This document shows positions 1 to 6,324 of a DNA stretch of 6,740 nt, one piece after another. The position numbers and the translations under genes are program-made. The stretch lies in NCBI GenBank assembly GCA_017577565.1, contig PKRH01000156.1:1-6740 (forward strand). Direction: 5' to 3'. Each line of letters starts with the position of its first letter. The stretch's first letter is position 1. Source of the stretch: Thermoanaerobacterales bacterium. GTDB taxonomy: Bacteria > Actinomycetota > Acidimicrobiia > Acidimicrobiales > JACDCH01. The notes under the pieces were generated by a model that was not told the origin of the DNA, made no database searches, and saw only the letters and a list, made by a program, of their open reading frames with translations.

Positions 1-1071
1 CCCGGCCCGCCCGCCCGGGGCGGGCGGCCGCGCCCCCGCCTCGCCCCCCCCCCCCCCCGCCTCGCCTCCCCCGACCGGCGGCCGGGCGGTCACCTCCCCC
101 CCCGGCGGCCCGCGGAGGGGGCCCCCCGCCACGGGGCGCGCCTCGCCCTCGTGCCGCTGCCGGCGCGGCCGTCCCCCCTCCCCGCCGCGGCCGCGGGGCG
201 GGTGCTGCGCCGGGTCGCCGGCAGCGACGTCGTCGTGGTCGACAGCATCGCCGCCGCCTTCCTCGCCCCCTGGCGGGTCGGCCCGCCGCTCGTGGGCTCG
301 CTCCACCAGCCGCCCGGCGGCATCGACCACGGCCCCGCCCGCCGTCGGGTCCAGGCCGCGCTCGACCGGGCCGTCTACCGTCGCTGCGCCCTGCTCGTGC
401 TGGCCAGCGAGACCCTGGCCGACGGCCTGCCGGCCGTGCCCACGCAGGTCGTGCCCCCCGGCCGCGACGTCGCCCCGGCGCCGGGCGGGCCACCGGAGGA
501 CCTCCGCCGGGGCCGGCGGGTGGCGCTGCTCTGCGTCGGCAACTGGGTCGAGCGGAAGGGGACGCTCGACCTGCTCGAGGCCCTGGCGCTGCTGCCGCCG
601 GACGCGGCCACCCTGCACCTGGTCGGGCGGACCGACGTCGACCCCCGCTACGCGGCGCGGGTCGAGCGACGGATCGCCCGGGGAGACCTGGCCGGGCGCG
701 TCGTCGTCCACGGGCCGGTCGCCCGGGAGCGGGTGGCGCAGCTCTACCGGTCGGCCGACGTCTTCGTCCTGCCCAGCTACCGCGAGCCCTACGGCACGGT
801 CTACGGCGAGGCCATGGCGGCCGGGCTGCCGGTGGTCGGCTGGCGGGCGGGCAACCTGCCGAACCTCGCCCGGGACGGACGCAAGGGCCTGATCGTCGAG
901 CCGGGTGACCGGGCCGCGCTGGCGGCCGCGCTCGGCCGGCTCGCCGGCGACCCCGAGCTGCGCCGCCGGCTGGGCAGGGCCGCCGCCGAGCGGGCGGCGG
1001 CCCTGCCCACGTGGGACGAGACCACCGCCCGCTTCGTCGAGCTGCTGGCCGCGGTGCGCGACACCGGCTGA
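1..1071 (+). CDS. GT4-type glycosyltransferase, 5' end degraded or partial
   Basis: This is a GT-B fold, family GT4 (group 1) glycosyltransferase, which would move a sugar from a nucleotide-sugar donor to an unidentified acceptor in the cytoplasm. Numbering from the GTG at 151, the donor domain opens with VGNWVERKG near residues 129-137. It carries the EX7E motif in EPYGTVYGE, with E212 and E220, followed by AMAAGLPVVGW and a GLIVEPGD loop. The frame is open back to base 1, so GTG 151 is probably not the true start. From 151 there are only 306 residues. Upstream codons 88-150 still read like the family's acceptor-side N-terminus (GGHL..RR..AE...RHGARLALVPLP), but with proline and glycine replacing expected residues. 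Bases 1-125 are nearly pure G and C, with a 15-C run at 44-58, so the start cannot be placed. The gene is convergent with the minus-strand gene ending at 1139. Sugar and acceptor specificity cannot be read. Confidence 0.83.
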   Translation, partial: PGPPARGGRPRPRLAPPPPRLASPDRRPGGHLPPRRPAEGAPRHGARLALVPLPARPSPLPAAAAGRVLRRVAGSDVVVVDSIAAAFLAPWRVGPPLVGSLHQPPGGIDHGPARRRVQAALDRAVYRRCALLVLASETLADGLPAVPTQVVPPGRDVAPAPGGPPEDLRRGRRVALLCVGNWVERKGTLDLLEALALLPPDAATLHLVGRTDVDPRYAARVERRIARGDLAGRVVVHGPVARERVAQLYRSADVFVLPSYREPYGTVYGEAMAAGLPVVGWRAGNLPNLARDGRKGLIVEPGDRAALAAALGRLAGDPELRRRLGRAAAERAAALPTWDETTARFVELLAAVRDTG

Positions 1072-1105
1072 ACCCCGGGGAGAAGGGGCCGGCCGGCGGC
1101 CGGGG

Positions 1106-1138
1106 CCGCACCGCGGGGCCCGCCACCCCGCGGTGCGG
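1106..1138. terminator. Perfect hairpin between convergent genes, likely bidirectional terminator
   Basis: A perfect 13-bp inverted repeat (arms 1106-1118 and 1126-1138, 7-nt loop) starts 35 nt after the glycosyltransferase stop and directly abuts the stop codon of the minus-strand small gene at 1139-1141. No T tract follows on either strand, which is common for terminator-like hairpins in high-GC actinobacteria. Its symmetry and position suit transcripts arriving from both sides. The stem is seen in the sequence; terminator function is inferred. Confidence 0.6.
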
Positions 1139-1348
1139 TCAGGCCCCGGTCCCCCGCGTCGGCGCCCGACCGGGCCCGTCCGGGCCGGTCTCGGCGCCGT
1201 CGTGGTCCTCGAGCAGGTCCTCGACGAACTCGGCCACCGCCCGCACGACGTCCTCGTCGTCGAGCGCGGGCGCCGCGGCCGCCCGACCCGGTCCGCCGCC
1301 GTCCGCCGCCGGGTCGTCGTCCGTCGAGTGCTCGTCCTGGGGGATCAC
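1139..1348 (-). CDS. Small acidic protein of unknown function
   Basis: I do not recognise this 69-residue protein. It has about 18 Asp/Glu against 4 Arg and no Lys. A low-complexity N-terminal half (DDD, GGG, AAAA) leads to one likely amphipathic helix, DDEDVVRAVAEFVEDLLED, near residues 30-48, and then a Gly/Pro tail. It has no signal peptide, membrane span or cysteine. Nearly all third codon positions are G or C, while the overlapping plus-strand frames give Ser/Arg/Pro-rich text typical of shadows. I chose GTG 1348 over the in-frame GTG 1357 because 1357 overlaps a TACGGT -10 element (1361-1356), which leaves 7 nt to GTG 1348: a leaderless layout matching that of the upstream regulator gene. 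It lies 81 nt downstream of that regulator on the same strand, with a near-copy of the regulator's dyad in between and a hairpin at its stop. It could be a small partner or effector of the regulator, but that is speculation. Confidence 0.55.
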   Translation of the reverse strand: MIPQDEHSTDDDPAADGGGPGRAAAAPALDDEDVVRAVAEFVEDLLEDHDGAETGPDGPGRAPTRGTGA

Positions 1349-1355
1349 CGCACGC

Positions 1356-1361
1356 ACCGTA
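1356..1361 (-). promoter_or_regulatory. Putative -10 element (TACGGT) for the small acidic gene
   Basis: TACGGT on the minus strand fits the actinobacterial TANNNT -10 pattern and lies 7 nt before GTG 1348, so transcription would begin at or near the start codon. No Shine-Dalgarno sequence is visible ahead of that GTG. No convincing -35 is present, as expected if an activator bound at 1384-1400 takes its place. Confidence 0.45.
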
Positions 1362-1383
1362 CGGGCGGCCGCGGCCGGTGTCG

Positions 1384-1400
1384 TCCGTAGCGCCTACGTA
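1384..1400. promoter_or_regulatory. Operator-like dyad upstream of the small acidic gene
   Basis: The 13-bp core at 1386-1398 is a perfect CGTAG-N3-CTACG dyad inside the 17-bp sequence TCCGTAGCGCCTACGTA. Read on the opposite strand, the sequence at 4079-4095 matches 16 of 17 of these bases. It sits in the 81-nt gap between the regulator's stop and the small acidic gene, 24 nt upstream of a TACGGT -10 element on the minus strand. It is a likely binding site for a dimeric regulator, with the adjacent LuxR-family protein the first candidate. Binding is inferred. Confidence 0.6.
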
Positions 1401-1429
1401 GCTGGCGTCCCGGCGGGCGGTCGGCCCCC

Positions 1430-4045
1430 TCAGCCCTCCAGACCCAGCGCCGCCGCCAGCTCACGGCGGCCGGTGATCTGCAGCTTGCGGTAGATGCGGT
1501 GCAGGTGCGTGTCGACGGTGCGCACGGACAGGAAGAGGGTCTCGGCGATCTCCGCGCTCGTGCGGCCGCGGGCCGCCAGGAGCGCGACCTCGCGCTCACG
1601 GGCGGTCAGCTCCTCCCCCGCCCCCAGGAGGGGCTCGAGCGCCGGCGACACCGGCCGGCCGCACGCCTGCAGCAGCTCGTCGGCCCGCCGGGCCGAGGCC
1701 GCCGCCGACGCGCCCCTCCCGGCCCGCCGGTGGGCGTTGGCCGCCGACCGGTGGGCCTCGGCGGCCAGCAGGTCGGCCCCCATCGCCTCGAGCTCGGCGG
1801 CCACCGCCGCCAGGCCGGCGGCGTCGTCGCCGGCCCGGGCCCGGGCGTGGCGGGCGGCGGTGGCGGCGAAGGGCCCGTCGACGACGGCGGCCAGGCGCTC
1901 CAGCGCCTCGACGGCCTCCTCGGCCCGCCCGAGGCGCACGACCGCGTGCAGCAGCTCGACCGCCAGCGGCTTGGCCGCCTGCTCGACGACGAGGGCGAGG
2001 TTGAGGCACCGCTGCGCGGCCTCCCCCACCTGGCCGTGGGCGGCGAGGGCCCACGAGCGGGACAGCTCGATGTAGGGCAGCGTGCGGGCCCCCCGCTGGG
2101 GGTCGGCGGCGAAGGCGGCGTCCGCGGCCGCCAGGGCCTCGTCGGCCGTCTCCAGGTCGCCGGCGAACACCGCGGCCCGGGCCCGCATGGCCTCGGCGAG
2201 GGGGCGCTGGCCGAACCAGTCGGCCTCCGCCAGGGCCCGCGAGCTGCGCTCGAGCTCGGCCAGCGCCCGGGCGGCCCGGCCCCGGGCCAGCAGCGCGCCG
2301 CCCCGGAACCCGGCGAGGATGCCCCGCAGCGACGGCGGCGGCCGCTCGATGCGCAGCCCCAGGTCGTCGGCGGTGAACTCGTCGAGCTCACGGGCACGGC
2401 CGGCCCAGTACAGGGACTGGAAGCGGGCCATGCGCAGCTGCAGCTCGCCGTAGGGGACGTCGCGCCGGTGGCGGCGGGCGGCGGCGTACAGCTCGGGGGT
2501 GAGCAGGGACAGCGACTCGTCGGGGCGGCCCTGCGAGCCCCGCACGGAGACGGCCACGGACACCGCCCGGACCCGGGCGCTCTCCGGCGTGCCCGGCGCG
2601 GCCACCAGCTGGTCGGCGATCTCGCCGGCCTCGGGCAGCCGCATCATGAACATCAGCATCTGGGCCAGCACCGAGCGGCACTCGCCCTGCCAGGCCGGGT
2701 GGCCGGCCAGGTCGCGGTCGGCCTCCCGCAGCACGGCCTCGGCCTCCGCCGACCGGTCGAGGTGGAGGAACAGGCCGCTGGCCCGGGCGATCGCCACCTG
2801 GGCGACGAGCTCGGGGTCGTCGGGCTGCAGCTCGGCCAGCACCTCGACGGCCTCCTGCGGTCGCCCCTGGCCGGTGAGCGCCTCGGCGAGCACGAGGCCG
2901 GCCTCGGCGCGGGCCGTGCCCCCGGCGGCGAGGGCGAGCCGCTCGGCCAGCGCGTGGTCGAGGCGGCCCAGCGCCTCGCGGCCGAGCGCCAGCAGCTGCT
3001 CGGCGTCGCCCGGCGCGCCGGACTCGAGGCGCCAGGTGGCGACCCGCAGCCGGTCGACCGTGTCGAGGTCGCCGACCGCCTCGACGAGGTCCCGCAGGAT
3101 CGCCCGGCGGCGGGTGCGGGGCAGGTCGTCGGCGATGACCTCGCCGTAGAGCGGGTGCGCCACCTGCACGACCGCGCCGTCGCCGACGACCTCGACGAGC
3201 CCCCGGCGCTCCAGCTCCTCGACGTCGTCGGGGTCGGCGAGCCGCTCGGCCGCCGCCAGCGGCACCTGCTCGCCGACGGCGACGATCTCGAGCGCGGCCC
3301 GGGGGCCGGGGTCGAGCAGCCGCAGGCGCTCCTCGACGAGCTCGCGCAGCCGGGCGAGGTGGCCCTCCGGCAGGCGGACGGGCCCGGCGGCGCCGCTCGC
3401 GCGCCGCTCCACGGCGGCGGTCACGAGCTCGCGCACGAACAGCGCGTTGCCGCGGCTCAGCTCCCAGATCCGGTCGAGCAGCGACGCCGGCACGTCCTCG
3501 CCCACGACCTGGAGCACGAGCTCCTCGGTGGCGGCCCGGTCGAGCGGACCGATGTCGAGCCGGGTGAGCAGGTCGTCCTTCCACAGCGCGACGAGCCCGG
3601 GCGGCAGCGGCTCACCGGTCCGCACGCTGACGAGCAGCCGGGCGGAGGACTGCGTGGCCACGAGGTGCAGCAGGGCGACCGAGGTGTCGTCGAGCAGGTG
3701 GGCGTCGTCGACCGCCAGCAGGAACGGGCCGGTGCCGGCCCGGGCGTCGAGGCGGGCGAGGGCGAGGTGCAGGAGGTCGTCGTGGTTGCGGGCGGCCGCG
3801 TCCGGCGCCAGGAGGTGTGCGAACGAGCCGAGCTGGATCTGGCGGGCCGCCTCGGTCGCCCGCACCCACTCGACCGCCATCCCGTCCCGGCGGCAGCCCT
3901 CGACGGCCTCGGCGATGAGCCGGGTCTTGCCGACGCCCGGCTCGCCGAAGACGGCGACGCCACGGGGGCCTCCGGTCGAGGCCAGCGTGCGTCGCACGGT
4001 GGCGAGCTCGGCGTCACGGCCCACCAGCGGCCAGCGTGCGAACAC
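1430..4045 (-). CDS. LuxR-family transcriptional regulator with N-terminal ATPase (LAL/MalT-like)
   Basis: This is an 871-residue cytoplasmic regulator of the large ATP-binding LuxR (LAL) type, a usual size for the family. Residues 7-11 read LVGRD, a typical opening of its AAA/STAND ATPase domain. Walker A is GEPGVGKT at 34-41 and Walker B is FLLAVDDAH at 108-116 with D113 and D114. A long Ala/Leu/Glu-rich helical region, probably TPR-like, runs from about 380 to 790. A GerE-type helix-turn-helix fills 813-871, starting LTAREREV and containing the recognition segment LSVRTVDTHLHRIYRKL. In the family, ATP and an inducer drive oligomerisation and promoter activation; the inducer here is unknown. 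GTG 4045 is chosen because LVGRD follows at once and a TACGAT -10 lies only 6 nt upstream, implying a leaderless mRNA. A dyad centred near -42 suggests autoregulation. The small acidic gene downstream has a matching promoter. Confidence 0.94.
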   Translation of the reverse strand: MFARWPLVGRDAELATVRRTLASTGGPRGVAVFGEPGVGKTRLIAEAVEGCRRDGMAVEWVRATEAARQIQLGSFAHLLAPDAAARNHDDLLHLALARLDARAGTGPFLLAVDDAHLLDDTSVALLHLVATQSSARLLVSVRTGEPLPPGLVALWKDDLLTRLDIGPLDRAATEELVLQVVGEDVPASLLDRIWELSRGNALFVRELVTAAVERRASGAAGPVRLPEGHLARLRELVEERLRLLDPGPRAALEIVAVGEQVPLAAAERLADPDDVEELERRGLVEVVGDGAVVQVAHPLYGEVIADDLPRTRRRAILRDLVEAVGDLDTVDRLRVATWRLESGAPGDAEQLLALGREALGRLDHALAERLALAAGGTARAEAGLVLAEALTGQGRPQEAVEVLAELQPDDPELVAQVAIARASGLFLHLDRSAEAEAVLREADRDLAGHPAWQGECRSVLAQMLMFMMRLPEAGEIADQLVAAPGTPESARVRAVSVAVSVRGSQGRPDESLSLLTPELYAAARRHRRDVPYGELQLRMARFQSLYWAGRARELDEFTADDLGLRIERPPPSLRGILAGFRGGALLARGRAARALAELERSSRALAEADWFGQRPLAEAMRARAAVFAGDLETADEALAAADAAFAADPQRGARTLPYIELSRSWALAAHGQVGEAAQRCLNLALVVEQAAKPLAVELLHAVVRLGRAEEAVEALERLAAVVDGPFAATAARHARARAGDDAAGLAAVAAELEAMGADLLAAEAHRSAANAHRRAGRGASAAASARRADELLQACGRPVSPALEPLLGAGEELTAREREVALLAARGRTSAEIAETLFLSVRTVDTHLHRIYRKLQITGRRELAAALGLEG

Positions 4046-4051
4046 GAACGG

Positions 4052-4057
4052 ATCGTA
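4052..4057 (-). promoter_or_regulatory. Putative -10 element (TACGAT) for the LuxR-family gene
   Basis: TACGAT on the minus strand fits TANNNT and is separated from GTG 4045 by only 6 nt, which predicts a transcript starting at the GTG. No ribosome binding site is seen. The region around -35 has no TTGACA-like hexamer; the dyad at 4079-4095 lies just upstream of it instead, which suits an activator-dependent promoter. Confidence 0.55.
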
Positions 4058-4078
4058 CCGACCGGGGCGGCCGGGAAT

Positions 4079-4095
4079 TACGTAGTCGCTACGGA
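4079..4095. promoter_or_regulatory. Operator-like dyad upstream of the LuxR-family gene
   Basis: The core at 4081-4093 is CGTAG-TCG-CTACG, a perfect 5-3-5 dyad. The reverse complement of the full 17 bp is TCCGTAGCGACTACGTA, one base different from the sequence at 1384-1400. Its centre (4087) is 42 bp upstream of the predicted leaderless start at 4045, with 23 nt between dyad and -10. The other CGTAG pentamers I found (near 1397, 2449, 3145, 4116 and 4396) lack the second half-site. Autoregulation by the LuxR-family protein is the leading inference. Confidence 0.62.
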
Positions 4096-4217
4096 TCCGG
4101 CCCCCTGCCCGGCTGCGTAGGTTCGGAGACCACGGCCGCGTCGTGCCCAGCAGACCGGCCGTGGTGCGGCGACGCCGTCGGAGGCCGGGCGGACCTCCGG
4201 CGGCCGCCAGGCGGCGC

Positions 4218-4242
4218 GGCGTCGCCCGCGGCGGGCGACGCC
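4218..4242. terminator. GC hairpin in the regulator/DUF1269 gap (distal of two)
   Basis: A perfect 11-bp inverted repeat (4218-4228 with 4232-4242) has a 3-nt loop, which would open to a larger loop in practice. It lies 46 nt past the stop of the DUF1269-like gene on the minus strand and upstream of the regulator's promoter. With the hairpin at 4251-4275 it may insulate the regulator from upstream transcription. No T tract is present. Confidence 0.4.
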
Positions 4243-4250
4243 AGGCGCCA

Positions 4251-4275
4251 CCGGAGGGCGTGCGGGGCCCTCCGG
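4251..4275 (-). terminator. Hairpin just downstream of the DUF1269-like gene
   Basis: A perfect 9-bp inverted repeat (4251-4259 with 4267-4275, 7-nt loop) begins 13 nt after the minus-strand stop codon at 4289-4291. Its position makes it the likely primary terminator of that gene, backed up by the second hairpin at 4218-4242. There is no T tract. Confidence 0.5.
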
Positions 4276-4288
4276 GGCGCCCGCCGCC

Positions 4289-4867
4289 TCACGCCCCCTC
4301 GTCGGTCGGCTCGGCCCCGCCGGGGCCGGCGGCCGCCTCGGGGACGTCGCGCAGCGCGGCGTGCATGCGGTCGAGCCAGGCGGGGTCGAGGTTGGCGTAG
4401 ACCAGGTGGGCGCCGGCGAAGCGCTCCAGCTCGCGCACCAGGGCGTCGACGTCGAGCTCCTCGACCAGCAGGACGAGCGTCGTCGTCCCCTCCTCGACGG
4501 CCTGGCGGAACCAGTCGACCCACTCGTCGCTGACCCCGTGGTCGATGATCTTGGCGGCGACGGCGCCGGTCCCGGCGCCCACGCCCGCCCCGACGATCCA
4601 CCCCACCGGCCCGCCGAGGATGAGGCCGAAGAGGCCGGCCCAGAGGGCGCCCGACAGGGCGCTGCGGCCGGTCTCGAGGTCGACCGTCTCGCGCACCATC
4701 GTGCGGCCCTGGTCGTCCTTGCTGACGAACACGGCGTCGAGGAGCCGGAGGTGGCCCTCCGACGCCAGCCTCGCGGCGGCCGTCAGGAACTCCTGGGCCC
4801 GGAAGGGGTCCCGGAACGAGATGCCGACCAGCGTGCGGGGCACCCCGCCCTCGTCGGTGGAGGTCAT
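4289..4867 (-). CDS. DUF1269-like glycine-rich membrane protein
   Basis: This 192-residue protein resembles the DUF1269 family in plan. It has an N-terminal alpha/beta part (TLVGISFRDPFRAQEFL, then LRLLDAVFVSKDDQGRTMVRET at about 40-61), then a glycine-rich hydrophobic segment at about 70-107. Last comes a domain with DEWVDWFRQAVEEGTTTLVLLV, matching the family's layout of a short helix before a strand ending in a Leu/Val run. The hydrophobic segment has glycine-zipper spacing (GALWAGLFGLILGGPVGW, IVGAGVGAGTGAV) and could form one or two packed helices. The C-terminal tail is Ala/Gly/Pro/Glu-rich. I chose ATG 4867 because AGGA lies 8 nt upstream and the 18 extra codons from an earlier start are Arg/Pro-rich. 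No biochemical role is established for the family to my knowledge. The gene is divergent from the peptidase gene at 5062 and is followed by tandem hairpins. Confidence 0.8.
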   Translation of the reverse strand: MTSTDEGGVPRTLVGISFRDPFRAQEFLTAAARLASEGHLRLLDAVFVSKDDQGRTMVRETVDLETGRSALSGALWAGLFGLILGGPVGWIVGAGVGAGTGAVAAKIIDHGVSDEWVDWFRQAVEEGTTTLVLLVEELDVDALVRELERFAGAHLVYANLDPAWLDRMHAALRDVPEAAAGPGGAEPTDEGA

Positions 4868-4943
4868 GGCCGCGATCCTCGCACAGGGCCGGCGTGGCCG
4901 CCCGGGGCGGGCATCCCCCACGACCTGCGGACGTTGCGCTTAC

Positions 4944-4972
4944 GTGACAACCGATGGCCGATTCGTTACATT
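4944..4972 (+). promoter_or_regulatory. Sigma70-type promoter for the M15 peptidase gene
   Basis: A GTGACA -35 (4944-4949, five of six bases of TTGACA) and a TACATT -10 (4967-4972) are separated by exactly 17 nt in one of the few AT-containing patches of the window. Transcription would start near 4979, giving a leader of about 83 nt before GTG 5062. This placement also rules out the in-frame ATG at 4954, which lies between the two elements. Confidence 0.65.
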
Positions 4973-5061
4973 CGCCGCCGCCCGCAGCGCCGCGGGCCAC
5001 GGCCGGCCGGCCCGTCCGCCGCCGGTGCACGCAACGTCCGAGTCGAGCTGGGGAGCTTGGG

Positions 5062-6273
5062 GTGCGAGGGTTCAGCCGTCCCGCGCTGTGGAGAGGTCTC
5101 GTCGCCGCGGTCCTCGCCGCCGGCGCGCTCACCCCGGACGCCGCCGGGGCGCAGAGCGAGCCGTCGCCCGAGGAGCAGCTGGAGGACGTGCGCTCCCGGG
5201 CCGAGGCGGTGGCGGCGGAGATCGACGTGCTGGAGGCCGAGAGCGCCGAGATCGAGGAGGCCCTGGCCGCCATCCAGACCGAGATCGCCGGCCAGCAGGT
5301 CGTCGTCAACGCGGCCAACGACGCGTGGGCCTCGGCCGAGGCCGAGCTCGCGGCCTCGGAGGCCCGCATCGAGGAGCTGGAGGGGACGATCGCGGAGCTC
5401 GAGGAGATGGCCGACCAGCTGGTCATCCAGGCCTTCACCGACCCGCCGATCAACCACGCGCTCGAGGCGTTCAACGCCGAGACGCTGACCGACGCCACGG
5501 TCATGCGGGCCATCCTCGACGTCCAGTCCAAGGCCGACGCCGACGCGCTCGAGGCCCTCGACCAGGCCCGGGAGGACCTCGAGGAGGAGAAGGAGGTCAA
5601 GGAGCAGCTGGCGGCCGAGGCGGCCGAGAAGAAGGCCGAGGCCGACGCGGCGATGGCCGAGCTGGAGGCCGCGCTGGCCGTCCAGGAGCAGTTCGCCACC
5701 GACGTCGAGGCCCGCCTCAACGCCAAGCTGGCCGAGGCCGAGGCCCTGGCGGCGGCCGACGCCGAGCTGTCCCGCCAGATCGCCGCCGAGCAGGCGGCGC
5801 TGGCCGCGGCGCTCCAGGCGTCGACGGCCCAGCCGGCGGCCGGCTCGTCGACGATCACGCCGGCCCCCGGGGGCCTGGCCACCGTGACCTGCCCGGGCGG
5901 CGGCTCGATCACGGTCGCGGGGTCGATCGCCTCGAACGTCCAGCGGCTCCTGAACGACGCCGCCGCCGACGGCATCCGGCTGTGCGGCGGCGGCTACCGG
6001 GACCCGCAGCAGCAGATCGAGCTGCGCAAGGCCCACTGCGGCACGTCGTCCTACGCCATCTACGAGATGCCGTCGTCGCAGTGCAGCCCGCCGACCGCCC
6101 GCCCCGGCACGTCGATGCACGAGCAGGGCCTCGCGATCGACTTCACCTGCAACGGCGGCGGGACGGTGAGCTCGGGCGACAGCTGCTTCCGGTGGCTGTC
6201 GGCCAACGCCGCCAGCTACGGGCTCTACAACCTGCCCAGCGAGCCCTGGCACTGGTCGACGAACGGCAACTGA
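5062..6273 (+). CDS. Secreted coiled-coil M15 (VanY-type) peptidoglycan carboxypeptidase
   Basis: This 403-residue exported protein has a signal peptide: basic start, hydrophobic LVAAVLAAGAL at 13-23, and AGA before QSE for cleavage near 30/31. Two long Glu/Ala-rich coiled-coil arms (about 36-120 and 155-255) are joined by a short non-coiled section (QAFTDPPINHALEAF and on, about 123-154). An M15B domain spans about 285-401. Its zinc site is SMHEQGLAID, with H353 and D360, plus H397 in EPWHW; E394 is the likely catalytic base and GYRDPQQQ holds R313. The family trims peptidoglycan stem peptides. Six cysteines (277, 308, 326, 341, 363, 375) fit disulfides outside the cell. The arm-bend-arm layout recalls FtsEX-controlled hydrolases such as PcsB and RipC, but with an M15 domain. 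GTG 5062 is chosen because GGGGAG lies 6 nt upstream, the signal peptide follows directly, and the promoter at 4944-4972 precedes it. Confidence 0.92.
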   Translation: MRGFSRPALWRGLVAAVLAAGALTPDAAGAQSEPSPEEQLEDVRSRAEAVAAEIDVLEAESAEIEEALAAIQTEIAGQQVVVNAANDAWASAEAELAASEARIEELEGTIAELEEMADQLVIQAFTDPPINHALEAFNAETLTDATVMRAILDVQSKADADALEALDQAREDLEEEKEVKEQLAAEAAEKKAEADAAMAELEAALAVQEQFATDVEARLNAKLAEAEALAAADAELSRQIAAEQAALAAALQASTAQPAAGSSTITPAPGGLATVTCPGGGSITVAGSIASNVQRLLNDAAADGIRLCGGGYRDPQQQIELRKAHCGTSSYAIYEMPSSQCSPPTARPGTSMHEQGLAIDFTCNGGGTVSSGDSCFRWLSANAASYGLYNLPSEPWHWSTNGN

Positions 6274-6324
6274 CCGCCGGCGCCACCGGGGGCCGGGCCG
6301 GCGCGGGCGCGGCGTCCAGGGCCG

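Noticed and set aside
905..1493. Plus-strand frames over the end of the glycosyltransferase and the small acidic gene
   Set aside because: They read as Ser/Arg/Pro-rich low complexity and cross the perfect hairpin at 1106-1138. The minus-strand acidic frame has a better composition and a promoter.
1499..4120. An 873-codon plus-strand open frame antisense to the LuxR-family gene
   Set aside because: It is longer than the real gene by two codons but has no recognisable domain and consists of Gly/Arg/Gln/Leu-rich text. Such antisense frames arise when the sense gene almost never uses codons whose complement is a stop. The opposite strand has full ATPase and HTH motifs.
4116..4128. A CGTAG half-site followed by CGGAG upstream of the regulator's dyad
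   Set aside because: The second half does not match CTACG. A lone pentamer is expected by chance, although it could be a weak auxiliary half-site.
4932..4944. A possible third copy of the dyad near the divergent promoter (CGTAAGCGCAACG on the minus strand)
   Set aside because: Only the outer three bases pair symmetrically and 5 of 13 positions differ from the other two cores, so it is not convincing.
4954..5061. ATG 4954 as the start of the M15 peptidase
   Set aside because: It lies between the -35 (4944-4949) and -10 (4967-4972) of the likely promoter and would put a 36-residue Pro/Arg-rich leader before a normal signal peptide.
4089..5975. A 628-codon minus-strand open frame across the peptidase and membrane protein genes
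   Set aside because: Its first half is Ser/Ala text antisense to the Glu/Ala coiled coil and its second half is Arg/Pro/Gly text in a wrong frame of the DUF1269-like gene. No domain is visible.
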